DNA from: Pseudomonas sp. K2I15
GTDB lineage: Bacteria; Pseudomonadota; Gammaproteobacteria; Pseudomonadales; Pseudomonadaceae
Length of the DNA: 64,000 bases
Reading direction: 5' to 3'
Assembly: GCF_002204795.1 (NCBI RefSeq)
Contig: NZ_NIXO01000018.1
Span: 38,534-102,533 of the forward strand
The translations under genes and the position numbers were made by a program. Position 1 is the first letter of the stretch. The number at the start of each line of letters is the position of its first letter. Positions 28,864-38,400 of this stretch are shown here, piece after piece. The notes beneath the pieces were generated by a model, which saw only the letters and a list, made by a program, of their open reading frames with translations, was not told the DNA's origin and did no database searches.

Positions 28864-30347
28864 AGCTCAATCCATTCGTCAAGGCCGGCATCGGCCTGAC
28901 CTTCGCCCTGCTGTGGTCGTGCCCGACCCTGGCCGCGCTGACCGAAGCCAAGAACTTCGGCCTGGAAGTCAAAGTTACCGGCCAGTCCGAAGATGACCGC
29001 GACCTGGGCACCCAAAAAGGCGGCGACGTCAACGGCATCGGCCTTGACCTGCGCCCATGGATCTACGGCGAGAGCGGCAACTGGAGCGCCTACGCCATGG
29101 GCCAGGCCGTGACCTCCAGCGACATCATCGAGACCGACACCCTGCAACAGTCCTCGGATGACGCCACCCAACAGACCAGCAATGACGACCGCAAGAGTAA
29201 GAAAAACTACTTGGCGATGCGCGAGTTCTGGGTTGCCTACGGCGGCTTCACGCCCTACCCCGGCGAGATCCTAAAGCTCGGTCGCCAACGCCTGCGCAAT
29301 GACGACGGCCAATGGCGCGACACCAATATCGAAGCGCTGAACTGGACCTTCGACACCACCTTGCTCAAGGCCAATGTCGGCGTCGCCGAGCGTTTCAGCG
29401 AATACCGCACCGACCTCAAGGAACTGTCGCCCAAGGACAAGGACCGTCAGCACCTTTACGCCGACGCCGCCTATCAGTGGACGCCAGGCCAGTGGATCGG
29501 CCTGCGCGCTCACCACACCCATGACGACGGCAAGCTCGACTTCCCGGAACCGGGCGTGGCCACCGACTCGCTGGACAAACGCGAGAACGGCGACCTGACC
29601 TGGCTCGGCATCGAAGCCAACAGCGACGCCTACAACTGGCGCAATACCAACACCGTCAACTACTGGGCCAGCGTCACCGGCATGCAGGGCGACCGCGACA
29701 CGGTCAACGCCTTGAACGCCGACGGCACCCGCCCCACCACTGCCAAGCGCAGCGATGACGTGAATGGCTGGGCCACCGACCTCGGTGTGCGCCTGCGCCT
29801 CGACCCGCAGTGGCAAGTGGGCGCCGCCTACTCCCGCGCGAGTGCCGAATACGAGCAGAACGGCCTGCAAAGCAACCGTTCGAACTGGACCGGCACCCAG
29901 TCCCGCGTCCACCGTTTCGGCGAAGCGTTTCGCGGCGAAATGAACAACATGCAGTCCATGAGCCTGTTCGGTTCCTGGCAGCTGCGCGAGGACTATGACG
30001 CAAGCCTTGTGTACCACAAGTTCTGGCGCGTCGACGGCAACAAGGCGGTCGGCAGCAACGGCATCGATGCCGTGCAGAACAACACCGACGACGTGACCGG
30101 CGCGATCCTGTCCAGCACTTCCCTGCCGCTTGAAGATGGCAAGAAAGACCTGGGCCAGGAGATGGACCTGGTGGTCACCAAGTACTTCAAGAAAGGCCTG
30201 CTGCCGGCCGGGCTCAGCCAGTCGATCGACGAACCGTCGGCCCTGGTGCGCTTCCGTGCAGGCGTGTTCAAACCGGGCGACGCCTATGGCAGCCAAGTCG
30301 ACTCGTACATGCATCGCGCCTTTGTCGACGTGATCTGGAAGTTCTGA
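28860..30347 (+). CDS. algE: Alginate export outer membrane porin AlgE
   Basis: The 495-residue protein has a Sec signal ([20 protein letters not shown], cleavage near TLAA) and alternating-polarity strands rich in aromatic residues. It ends with the outer membrane signature VDVIWKF. It matches the 18-stranded AlgE barrel in length and segments such as [20 protein letters not shown]. It is the final exit channel for alginate. Confidence 0.96.
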   Translation: MKLNPFVKAGIGLTFALLWSCPTLAALTEAKNFGLEVKVTGQSEDDRDLGTQKGGDVNGIGLDLRPWIYGESGNWSAYAMGQAVTSSDIIETDTLQQSSDDATQQTSNDDRKSKKNYLAMREFWVAYGGFTPYPGEILKLGRQRLRNDDGQWRDTNIEALNWTFDTTLLKANVGVAERFSEYRTDLKELSPKDKDRQHLYADAAYQWTPGQWIGLRAHHTHDDGKLDFPEPGVATDSLDKRENGDLTWLGIEANSDAYNWRNTNTVNYWASVTGMQGDRDTVNALNADGTRPTTAKRSDDVNGWATDLGVRLRLDPQWQVGAAYSRASAEYEQNGLQSNRSNWTGTQSRVHRFGEAFRGEMNNMQSMSLFGSWQLREDYDASLVYHKFWRVDGNKAVGSNGIDAVQNNTDDVTGAILSSTSLPLEDGKKDLGQEMDLVVTKYFKKGLLPAGLSQSIDEPSALVRFRAGVFKPGDAYGSQVDSYMHRAFVDVIWKF

Positions 30348-30361
30348 TGGGAGCCTGCGCA

Positions 30362-31939
30362 ATGAACCCTCAAGCCCTCAAAGGCTCGGTCAGCCTGCTG
30401 GTCGCAGCCATGCTGCTGGCCAGCACTTCGGCCTTCGCCGATGTCGCGCAGCAGGTCAAGGCGCCGACCATCGCCAAAGAGCTGCAACAGGCCAAGACCT
30501 ACACCATCACCAGCCCGCCGACCGAGCCGCTGGAGATGGCCAAGCCCGCGCTGCCGGACGTGTCCGGCTACACCGCAGCGAATATCGCGAAGAAGATCGT
30601 GCGTACCAAACCCGGCAAAGTCAGCATCCGCCGGATGATGCAGGAAGACGCCCTGAAGGACTTCATCGGCGGCGACAACAAGATGGCTGAATGGGTGGTG
30701 CGCCAGCACGGCATTCCCCAGGCGATCTTTGTCGATGACGGCTACATGAACCTCAAGGACCTGCTGAAGAAAGTGCCCAAGCAGTACTTCAGCGAAACTT
30801 CGCCGGGTGTGTTCCTGGCCAAGTTGCCGATCGTGGTGGGCCGTAAAGGCATCCTCGAAATCGACAAGCAGACCCAAGAGTTGCGCCTGTCCCAGGAAGC
30901 CGGTTCGTTCCTGATCAACGACGGCCAACTGTTTGTGCGCGACACCAAAATTACCGGCTGGCGCGAGAAGACCAACGGCCCGGCGACCTTCCAGTCGCCC
31001 AATGAATTCCGTCCGTTCCTGCTGGCCTGGGGTGGCACCGAGACGTACATTGCCAACAGCAAGATGGCCAGCTTCGGCTACGCCAACAGTAAGTCTTATG
31101 GTGTGAGTATTTCCCAGTACACGCCGAACATGGCCAAGGTGCTCAAGCGCCCCGAGCCGACGGGCTGGATCGTCGACTCTGAGTTCTCGGACATGTGGTA
31201 CGGCTTCTACTGCTACGAAACCACCGGCTTTGTGCTCAAGGGCAATACCTACAAAGACAACATCGTCTACGGCATTGACCCCCACGACCGTTCACATGGC
31301 CTGATCATCACCGACAACACCGTCTACGGCACGAAGAAGAAGCACGGCATCATCATTTCACGGGAAGTGAACGACAGCTTCATCTTCAATAACCGCAGCT
31401 TCGACAACAAGCTCTCGGGCCTGGTGATCGACCGTAACAGTGTCAACAACCTGATCGCCGACAACGAGATCTACCGCAACCACACCGACGGCATCACCCT
31501 CTATGAGAGCGGCGATAACCTGCTGTGGGGCAACAAGGTGATCAGCAACCGTCGCCACGGCATCCGCATACGTAACAGCGTGAACATTCGCCTGTACGAG
31601 AACGTCGCCATGGCCAACGGCCTGACCGGTGTGTACGGCCACATCAAGGATTTGACCGACACCGACCGCGACATCGCCCTCGACCCGTTCGACACCAAGG
31701 TCTCGCTGATCGTGGTCGGCGGTGAGCTGGCCGCCAACGGCAGCGGGCCGCTGTCCATCGACTCGCCCTTGAGCGTCGAGCTGTATCGCGTGTCGATGCT
31801 TGCGCCGACCAAATCCAGTGGCATCAGCTTCTCGGGCGTTCTCGGCGATCGCCAGGAAGAGATTCTCGACTTGCTGGTACGCCAGAAGAAAGCCGTGCTG
31901 ATCGACCCTGTCGAACGCCAGACCGAAATGCAGGACTGA
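30362..31939 (+). CDS. algG: Mannuronan C5-epimerase AlgG
   Basis: The ATG at 30362 has GGGAG 8-9 nt upstream and yields 525 residues with a signal peptide cleaved near SAFA/DVAQQ. An ATG overlapping the algE stop at 30347 is the alternative. The C-terminal half is a right-handed beta-helix with CASH/NosD-like repeats, and the catalytic motif DPHDRSHG is present (YGIDPHDRSHGLII). It converts mannuronate to guluronate residues in the periplasm and shields the polymer from AlgL. Confidence 0.95.
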   Translation: MNPQALKGSVSLLVAAMLLASTSAFADVAQQVKAPTIAKELQQAKTYTITSPPTEPLEMAKPALPDVSGYTAANIAKKIVRTKPGKVSIRRMMQEDALKDFIGGDNKMAEWVVRQHGIPQAIFVDDGYMNLKDLLKKVPKQYFSETSPGVFLAKLPIVVGRKGILEIDKQTQELRLSQEAGSFLINDGQLFVRDTKITGWREKTNGPATFQSPNEFRPFLLAWGGTETYIANSKMASFGYANSKSYGVSISQYTPNMAKVLKRPEPTGWIVDSEFSDMWYGFYCYETTGFVLKGNTYKDNIVYGIDPHDRSHGLIITDNTVYGTKKKHGIIISREVNDSFIFNNRSFDNKLSGLVIDRNSVNNLIADNEIYRNHTDGITLYESGDNLLWGNKVISNRRHGIRIRNSVNIRLYENVAMANGLTGVYGHIKDLTDTDRDIALDPFDTKVSLIVVGGELAANGSGPLSIDSPLSVELYRVSMLAPTKSSGISFSGVLGDRQEEILDLLVRQKKAVLIDPVERQTEMQD

Positions 31940-31950
31940 GGATGACCTTT

Positions 31951-33399
31951 ATGCACCCACACATGATCAAACTGCTCAGCCTTTCGGGTTTGACCCTCGG
32001 CCTGCTCGCGGCCAGCCAGGGCGTGCGCGCCGACGAAGTGCAGGCGCCGAAATTCAGCGCCGAACCGTGCTGCAGCCTGTGCCCGGCCGCCCACGACGCG
32101 AAGAACTACACCACGCGCTACCAGCAAAACTTCACCACCCTGGTACAAGCCCAGGGCGACTGGTTGTTCCGGACCCAGGAAGACCTGCGCACCGAATTCG
32201 ACACCAGCCCCGCCGGCTACAAACGCATGCAACAGTTGCACGATGCGTTCAAGAGCAAGGGCGTTGAACTGGTCGTGGTCTACCAACCGACCCGTGGTTT
32301 GGTGAATCGCAACAAGCTCAATCCTGAAGAGAAAGCCAAGTTCGATTTCGACAAGGCCCTGGGCAATTACAAGACCATGCTCGGGCGCTTCGCCAAGATG
32401 GGTTACGTAGTGCCGGACCTCTCGCCATTAACCAACGAGCAACTGCCGGATGAATTGCCGGCCCACGATTTCTACTTCCGTGGCGACCAACACTGGACGC
32501 CATACGGCGCCCAGCGCACCGCCAAAATCGTCGGCGCCAAAGTGCGCGCAATGCCTGAATTTGCCGATATTCCCAAGCGCGAATTCGAGACCAAGCGGTC
32601 CGGGCGCATGGGCAAGACCGGCACCCTGCACAACATGGCCGGGCAACTGTGCGGCACCAGCTACGCGATCCAGTACATGGACCAGTTCACCACCGAGCCC
32701 AAGGGCGAGGCGGCAGACGGCGACCTGTTCGGTGATTCCGGCAACCCGCAGATCACCCTCGTGGGCACCAGCCACAGCGGCAAGAACTACAACTTCGCCG
32801 GCTTCCTGGAACAGGAAATCGGTGCCGACATTCTCAACGTCGCCTTCCCCGGCGGTGGCCTGGAAGGCTCGATGATCCAGTACCTGGGCAGCGACGAATT
32901 CCAGAAGACCCCGCCGAAGATTTTGATTTGGGAATTCTCGCCGCTGTATCGCCTGGACCAGGAAACCATCTACCGCCAGATGATGTCGCTGCTCGACAAC
33001 GGCTGTGAAGGCAAGACCGCCCAGATGAGTGCCAGCACCACGTTGAAACCCGGCAAGAACGAATTGCTGGTTAACAGTTCGAACAAAGACCTGCGCAATT
33101 CCAGCCACCAGGTCGACATCCGCTTCGCCGACCCTTCGGTGAAAACCCTGCAAGCCACCCTCTGGTACATGAACGGGCGCCACGAGGACATCAAGATCGA
33201 CAAACCCGAAACATCCGATACAGACGGGCGTTTCGCCTTTGAACTGCGCACCGATGAAGACTGGGCCACGCAAAATCTGCTGGCCGTGGAAGTGCAGGGC
33301 CCTGAAGCGGGCGCTGCCGCGCAGAAAGTCGAAGCGAAAATTTGCACACGCAACGTATTCCCGGCGGGTGGTCAACAGACCGCTTCCGCCGGGCAATGA
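31951..33399 (+). CDS. algX: Alginate O-acetyltransferase AlgX (SGNH-like plus CBM)
   Basis: The ATG at 31951 is 9 nt after GAGG and gives 482 residues; an ATG at 31942 is also open but leaves no room for that box. A signal peptide ends near GVRA/DEVQ. The SGNH-like triad residues are D179 and H181 in [10 protein letters not shown] and S274 in VGTSHSG, equivalent to D174/H176/S269 of P. aeruginosa. A C-terminal carbohydrate-binding domain follows. AlgX transfers acetyl to the polymer and is also needed for export. Confidence 0.95.
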   Translation: MHPHMIKLLSLSGLTLGLLAASQGVRADEVQAPKFSAEPCCSLCPAAHDAKNYTTRYQQNFTTLVQAQGDWLFRTQEDLRTEFDTSPAGYKRMQQLHDAFKSKGVELVVVYQPTRGLVNRNKLNPEEKAKFDFDKALGNYKTMLGRFAKMGYVVPDLSPLTNEQLPDELPAHDFYFRGDQHWTPYGAQRTAKIVGAKVRAMPEFADIPKREFETKRSGRMGKTGTLHNMAGQLCGTSYAIQYMDQFTTEPKGEAADGDLFGDSGNPQITLVGTSHSGKNYNFAGFLEQEIGADILNVAFPGGGLEGSMIQYLGSDEFQKTPPKILIWEFSPLYRLDQETIYRQMMSLLDNGCEGKTAQMSASTTLKPGKNELLVNSSNKDLRNSSHQVDIRFADPSVKTLQATLWYMNGRHEDIKIDKPETSDTDGRFAFELRTDEDWATQNLLAVEVQGPEAGAAAQKVEAKICTRNVFPAGGQQTASAGQ

Positions 33400-33407
33400 G
33401 GTTACTT

Positions 33408-34517
33408 ATGCAGAAGCTATTGATTCCAACATTACTGGGGATGGCGATCTTCGCCGGCTCCGTTAACGCCGCCGCACCACTGCGTCCGCCCCAGGGTTAC
33501 TTCGCACCGATTGAGGCGTTCAAGACCGGCGACTTCAAGAATGACTGCGACGCCATGCCGGCGCCCTACACCGGTTCGCTGCAATTTCGCAGCAAGTACG
33601 AAGGCTCGGACAAGGCGCGTTCTACCCTGAATGTGCAGTCCGAAAAAGCCTTTCGTGACAGCACCGCCGACATCACCAAGCTGGAAAAAGACACCAGCAA
33701 ACGCGTGATGCAGTTCATGCGTGACGGTCGCCCGGAACAGCTGGAATGCACCCTGAACTGGCTCACCAGCTGGGCCAAGGCGGATGCGTTGATGTCCAAG
33801 GACTTCAACCACACCGGCAAGTCCATGCGCAAATGGGCGCTGGGCAGCATGGCTTCAGCCTATGTGCGCCTGAAGTTCTCCGACTCCCACCCGCTGGCCA
33901 ACCACCAGCAAGAGTCGCAGTTGATTGAAGCCTGGTTCAGCAAAATGGCCGACCAGGTAGTGAGCGACTGGGACAACCTGCCGCTGGAAAAAACCAACAA
34001 CCACTCCTACTGGGCCGCCTGGTCGGTGATGGCGACCTCCATCGCCACCAACCGTCGCGACCTGTTTGATTGGGCTGTGAAGGAATACAAGGTCGGTGCC
34101 AATCAGGTCGATGCCCAGGGCTTCCTGCCAAACGAATTGAAGCGCCAGCAACGGGCCTTGTCGTACCACAACTACGCCCTGCCGCCGCTGGCAATGATCG
34201 CCAGTTTTGCGCTGGTGAACGGCGTGGACCTGCGCCAGGAAAACAACGGTGCACTCAAACGCCTGGGTGACAACGTGCTGGCCGGGGTGAAAGACCCGGA
34301 AATCTTCGAGAAGAAGAACGGCAAAGAGCAAGACATGAAAGACCTCAAGGAGGACATGAAATTTGCCTGGCTCGAACCGTTCTGCACGCTCTACACCTGC
34401 GCGCCGGATGTGATCGAGCGCAAGCACGGGATGCAACCGTTCAAGACGTTCCGCCTCGGGGGTGACCTGACCAAGGTCTTCGACCCGGCGCACGAGAAAG
34501 GCAACAAAGGCTCCTGA
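33408..34517 (+). CDS. algL: Poly(beta-D-mannuronate) lyase AlgL
   Basis: The ATG at 33408 with GAGG 6 nt upstream gives 369 residues, as in the family (367). The signal is cleaved near VNA/AAPL. The catalytic segment NNHSYW is at 197-202, with the general base histidine at 199, in an alpha/alpha barrel. AlgL degrades alginate trapped in the periplasm. The open frame continues upstream into algX in another frame and is not used. Confidence 0.96.
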   Translation: MQKLLIPTLLGMAIFAGSVNAAAPLRPPQGYFAPIEAFKTGDFKNDCDAMPAPYTGSLQFRSKYEGSDKARSTLNVQSEKAFRDSTADITKLEKDTSKRVMQFMRDGRPEQLECTLNWLTSWAKADALMSKDFNHTGKSMRKWALGSMASAYVRLKFSDSHPLANHQQESQLIEAWFSKMADQVVSDWDNLPLEKTNNHSYWAAWSVMATSIATNRRDLFDWAVKEYKVGANQVDAQGFLPNELKRQQRALSYHNYALPPLAMIASFALVNGVDLRQENNGALKRLGDNVLAGVKDPEIFEKKNGKEQDMKDLKEDMKFAWLEPFCTLYTCAPDVIERKHGMQPFKTFRLGGDLTKVFDPAHEKGNKGS

Positions 34518-34533
34518 CGAAACGCAATTCAAA

Positions 34534-34623
34534 TGTGGGAGCGGGCTTGCTCGCGAAGGCGGTGTAACAGTCGCCCTCTGTGTTGAATGACACACCGCAT
34601 TCGCGAGCAAGCCCGCTCCCACA
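34534..34623. repeat. REPIN, TGTGGGAGC family, inside the alginate operon
   Basis: Inverted 24-nt arms (34534-34557 and 34600-34623) with the TGTGGGAGCGGGCTTGCTCG core sit 16 bp after the algL stop. The algL-algI gap is 217 bp, by far the longest in the operon, and the REPIN accounts for much of it. Confidence 0.92.
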
Positions 34624-34734
34624 ATTTGAGCCGGTTTCGTCAGTAGGAATGTAGTACCGCTCTCTGCGTATTTCCGTGGGGGGTTTGGGGGGGCCGTTGG
34701 CCCTTGACTGTTGGTTAAACATGGAGAGATCGGG

Positions 34735-36300
34735 ATGGTTTTCTCGTCCAATGTGTTCCTGTTTTTGTTCTTGCCGATCTTCCTCGGCTTGTACTACTTG
34801 AGCGGGCAACGCTATCGCAATCTGCTGCTGCTGATTGCCAGCTATGTGTTCTACGCCTGGTGGCGAGTGGACTTCCTGGCGCTGTTCGCCGCCGTGACGC
34901 TGTGGAACTACTGGATCGGCCTCAAGGTCGGTGCGGCAGGCGTGCGCACCAAGCCGGCCCAGCGCTGGCTGCTGTTGGGCGTGGCGGTCGACCTGTGCAT
35001 CCTCGGCTACTTCAAGTACGCCAACTTCGGCGTCGACAGCATCAACCTGATGATGAAGTCGGCAGGCCTTGAGCCCTTCATCCTGACCCACGTGCTGTTG
35101 CCGATCGGGATCTCGTTCTACATCTTCGAGTCCATCAGCTACATCATCGACGTGTACCGCGGCGACACCCCGGCCACCCGCAACCTGATCGACTTTGCGG
35201 CGTTCGTGGCGATCTTCCCGCACCTGATTGCCGGCCCCGTATTGCGCTTTCGCGACTTGGCCGACCAGTTCAACAACCGCACCCACACCCTCGATAAATT
35301 CTCCGAGGGCTGCACGCGGTTCATGCAGGGTTTCATCAAGAAGGTGTTCATCGCCGACACCCTGGCGGTGGTCGCCGACCATTGCTTTGCCCTGCAAAAC
35401 CCTACGACGGGTGACGCGTGGCTCGGCGCGCTGGCCTACACCGCGCAGCTGTACTTCGACTTCTCCGGCTACAGCGACATGGCCATCGGCCTGGGCTTGA
35501 TGATGGGTTTCCGCTTCATGGAAAACTTCAAGCAGCCGTACATCAGCCAGTCGATCACCGAGTTCTGGCGCCGCTGGCACATCAGCCTGTCCACCTGGCT
35601 GCGTGACTACCTGTACATCACCCTGGGCGGCAACCGTAAAGGCACGCTGACCACCTACCGCAACCTGTTCCTGACCATGCTGCTCGGTGGCCTGTGGCAC
35701 GGTGCAAACATCACCTACATCGTGTGGGGTGCCTGGCACGGCATGTGGCTGGCGATTGAAAAAGCCATCGGCCTCAACACCTCGCCACGCAGCTTCAACC
35801 CGGTTCGCTGGGCCCTGACGTTCCTGCTGGTGGTGATGGGCTGGGTGATCTTCCGCTCGGAAAACCTGCACGTCGCCGGCCGCATGTACGGCGCGATGTT
35901 CAGCTTTGGCGAGTGGTCGCTGTCGGAACTCAACCGCGCCAGCCTCACCGGCCTGCAGGTGGCAACCCTGGTGGTGGCGTACGCAACCCTGGCGTTCTTC
36001 GGTTTGCGCGACTTCTACAGCAACCGTCCACCGGAAAAAACCAAGCCTGCGGTCAACACCCAGGCCGACGGCCCGGCCACTGCTCAACCTGGCTTGATCA
36101 AGGCCGTACCGGGCGACAACCCGGGCAGCATCCATGAGCCCGGCTACACCGTTGGCACCGAGGCCACCGTGCAACCGGCCTACTGGACCGCCACCTGGCC
36201 ACGCTACGCCATGCGCGCCGCCGTACTGCTGTTGTTCGTGGCATCGATTCTCAAACTTTCGGCGCAGAGCTTCTCGCCGTTCCTTTACTTCCAGTTCTGA
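34735..36300 (+). CDS. algI: Alginate O-acetylation protein AlgI (MBOAT)
   Basis: The ATG at 34735 with GGAGAG 6 nt upstream gives 521 residues (520 in P. aeruginosa). It is a polytopic MBOAT protein with the family motif ITEFWRRWHISLSTWLRDYLY, quoted here in part as FWRRWHISLSTWLRDY, and the invariant histidine at residue 322 in GGLWHGAN. AlgI moves acetyl groups across the inner membrane to AlgJ and AlgX. It lies behind the REPIN, so a local promoter or read-through is needed. Confidence 0.96.
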   Translation: MVFSSNVFLFLFLPIFLGLYYLSGQRYRNLLLLIASYVFYAWWRVDFLALFAAVTLWNYWIGLKVGAAGVRTKPAQRWLLLGVAVDLCILGYFKYANFGVDSINLMMKSAGLEPFILTHVLLPIGISFYIFESISYIIDVYRGDTPATRNLIDFAAFVAIFPHLIAGPVLRFRDLADQFNNRTHTLDKFSEGCTRFMQGFIKKVFIADTLAVVADHCFALQNPTTGDAWLGALAYTAQLYFDFSGYSDMAIGLGLMMGFRFMENFKQPYISQSITEFWRRWHISLSTWLRDYLYITLGGNRKGTLTTYRNLFLTMLLGGLWHGANITYIVWGAWHGMWLAIEKAIGLNTSPRSFNPVRWALTFLLVVMGWVIFRSENLHVAGRMYGAMFSFGEWSLSELNRASLTGLQVATLVVAYATLAFFGLRDFYSNRPPEKTKPAVNTQADGPATAQPGLIKAVPGDNPGSIHEPGYTVGTEATVQPAYWTATWPRYAMRAAVLLLFVASILKLSAQSFSPFLYFQF

Positions 36301-36311
36301 GGGAGCCGACC

Positions 36312-37508
36312 ATGACCCGTTCATTACGCGTCCTCTATATCGCCTTGTTCATGGCCGTGCTGCTGGCTTTGGGCGCCTGGTCGATGCGCAGTTTTTTCGG
36401 CTTCAGCACCAACGCCGACGCCACTGTGCTCAACGGTCGCTGGACCAAGGCCATCGAGACCCATTACGACGACCAGTTCCCGATCAAGCGCCTGGGCACC
36501 AACCTCTGGGCAGCGCTGGACTACAAGCTGTTCAATGAAGGCCGCCCTGGCGTGGTGATTGGCCGCGATCACTGGTTGTACAGCGACGAGGAATTCAACC
36601 CCATCGTCAACGAAGACCAGAACCTGCAAGGCAACTACGCCCTGGTGGAAGGCGTGCGCCAGAAGCTCAAGGCCCAAGGCATCCAACTGGTGATGGCGAT
36701 TGTGCCGGCCAAAGTGCGCCTGTACCCGGAGCACGTGGGTGAAGTACAGCCTGCGAGCATTCACGCCGGTCTCTATCAGGACTTCCATGCCCGCATGGCC
36801 GCCGACAAGATCATCGCTCCCGACCTGATGGGCCCGCTGCAACAGGCCAAGCTGCACGGCCAGCAAGTGTTCCTGCGCACTGACACCCACTGGACCCCGG
36901 ACGGCGCTGAAGTGGCGGCCAAAGAGCTGGCCAAGACAATTGCCAATAAAACGCCCCTGAGCGGCGAGCCTCAACGCTTCGTCACCGAAGCCGAGACAAC
37001 CGAGCCACACAAGGGCGACCTGCGCCTGTTCCTGCCACTGGACCCGCTGTTCGAAAACCTGATGCCGCCCAAGGAGCCACTGCAAAAACGCGTGACGCGC
37101 CTGGCTGAAACCAAGGGCGACGACGCGCTGTTCGCCGACAGCGAAACCCCGGTGGCCCTGGTGGGCACCAGCTACAGCGCCAACCCGAACTGGAATTTTG
37201 TCGGCGCGCTGAAGCAAGCCCTGGGCAGCGACGTCATCAACTACTCCGAAGACGGCCACGGCCCGATCCTGCCGATGCTCAGCTACCTGAAAAGCGACGA
37301 CTTCAAGAACAGCCCGCCCCAGGTGCTGATCTGGGAGTTTCCTGAACGTTATCTGCCTGTGAACAACGAAATCGGCGACGCCGACCCGCAGTGGGTTGCG
37401 CAGCTCAAACAAGCCGGTACGCGCCAACAAAACATGGCCCTGAACACCCCAGTTAAAACTCCAATTAATACCCAAAACTCCGAGACGCCCGACCGGGCGC
37501 AAAACTGA
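36312..37508 (+). CDS. algJ: Alginate O-acetylation protein AlgJ
   Basis: This 398-residue protein has an N-terminal signal anchor (residues about 6-24) and a periplasmic SGNH-like domain. D191 and H193 in RTDTHWTPDG and S287 in VGTSYSA match the P. aeruginosa triad D190/H192/S288. It acts as an acetyl transfer intermediate in alginate acetylation. GGGAG precedes the ATG, 11 bp after algI. The C-terminus ends in a polar tail rich in N, T and P. Confidence 0.95.
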   Translation: MTRSLRVLYIALFMAVLLALGAWSMRSFFGFSTNADATVLNGRWTKAIETHYDDQFPIKRLGTNLWAALDYKLFNEGRPGVVIGRDHWLYSDEEFNPIVNEDQNLQGNYALVEGVRQKLKAQGIQLVMAIVPAKVRLYPEHVGEVQPASIHAGLYQDFHARMAADKIIAPDLMGPLQQAKLHGQQVFLRTDTHWTPDGAEVAAKELAKTIANKTPLSGEPQRFVTEAETTEPHKGDLRLFLPLDPLFENLMPPKEPLQKRVTRLAETKGDDALFADSETPVALVGTSYSANPNWNFVGALKQALGSDVINYSEDGHGPILPMLSYLKSDDFKNSPPQVLIWEFPERYLPVNNEIGDADPQWVAQLKQAGTRQQNMALNTPVKTPINTQNSETPDRAQN

Positions 37509-37524
37509 AAGAGAGGTAACTCAC

Positions 37525-38181
37525 ATGACTTTCACTACTAATCCTCGCCGTCTCGCCAAGACTTTTGCACTGGTTGCCGGCATGAGCGTTATTTCGATGT
37601 CCGCCTTCGCCGGTGGCGACGCGGCCCTCTACGGCCCTGTCGCGCCAAAAGGCTCCAGCTTTGTGCGGGTGTACAACGCCAGCAACCAGGAAGTCAGCGC
37701 CACCGTCGGCAGCACCAACCTCAACGAGGTTGCACCGCTGGCCAGCAGTGACTTCAGCTTCATGCCGGGCGGTGACTACAGCGCCAAGGTCGGCAGCCAG
37801 ACGCTGCCGGTCAAGCTCGCCGCCGATCATTACTACACCCTGGTCAGCAGTGGCAGCGGCCAGCCGCAACTGATCGAAGAACCGCCGTTCAAGAACAAGC
37901 AGAAATCCCTGGTGCGCGTGCAGAACCTCAGTGACAAGTCGCTGACCCTGAAAACCGCCGACGGCAAGACCGACGTGGTCCAGGCCGTGGCTGCCAAGGG
38001 CCGTGGCGAGCGCGAGATCAACCCGGTGAAGGTCAGCCTGGCGCTGTATGAAGGCGACAAGAAAGTCGGCGACGTAAAACCAGTGGCCCTGGAGCGTGGT
38101 GAGGCAGCAGTGCTGTACGTCACCGGCACCGGCGCCAACTTGTCGCCAGTGTGGGTGAAACGCCCCGTGTCGACTCGCTAA
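37525..38181 (+). CDS. algF: Alginate O-acetylation adaptor AlgF
   Basis: The 218-residue protein has a signal peptide ending near SAFA/GGDAALYG and two small beta-domains (about 30-110 and 120-218), as in AlgF (216 aa in P. aeruginosa). It is periplasmic, binds AlgJ and AlgX, and is required for acetylation. GAGAGG stands before the ATG. Confidence 0.95.
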   Translation: MTFTTNPRRLAKTFALVAGMSVISMSAFAGGDAALYGPVAPKGSSFVRVYNASNQEVSATVGSTNLNEVAPLASSDFSFMPGGDYSAKVGSQTLPVKLAADHYYTLVSSGSGQPQLIEEPPFKNKQKSLVRVQNLSDKSLTLKTADGKTDVVQAVAAKGRGEREINPVKVSLALYEGDKKVGDVKPVALERGEAAVLYVTGTGANLSPVWVKRPVSTR

Positions 38182-38206
38182 CTATTTCCCGGACTGGCCG
38201 CAACCG

Positions 38207-38308
38207 CTGTAGGAGCAAGCGTGCTCGCGAAGAACGTTAACGATGACGCTGCGCCCCTGGTTTATCGCGGCGCTCTCAGGTTTTTCGCGAGCAAGCTCTC
38301 TCCTACAG
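38207..38308. repeat. REP pair, CTGTAGGAGC family, between algF and algA
   Basis: Imperfect inverted arms CTGTAGGAGCAAGCGTGCTC... (38207-38231) and ...GAGCAAGCTCTCTCCTACAG (38284-38308) enclose about 52 bp. The interior resembles, in reverse orientation, the interior of the element at 59597-59697. It is the second REP element inside the alginate operon. Confidence 0.85.
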
Positions 38309-38400
38309 GAATAGGCGGCCAGCCCGGCCCCGGACAAAAACAAGAGTGAAACGACAGAACGCTCGTGGCTCTAACCCATATTGATTCAAGGAGAAACACC

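Noticed and set aside
34441..36324. Long minus-strand open frame of 627 codons opposite algI
   Set aside because: It is a shadow of algI in G+C-rich DNA: composition is rich in Q, H, R and A without any domain, and the plus-strand AlgI matches its family end to end.
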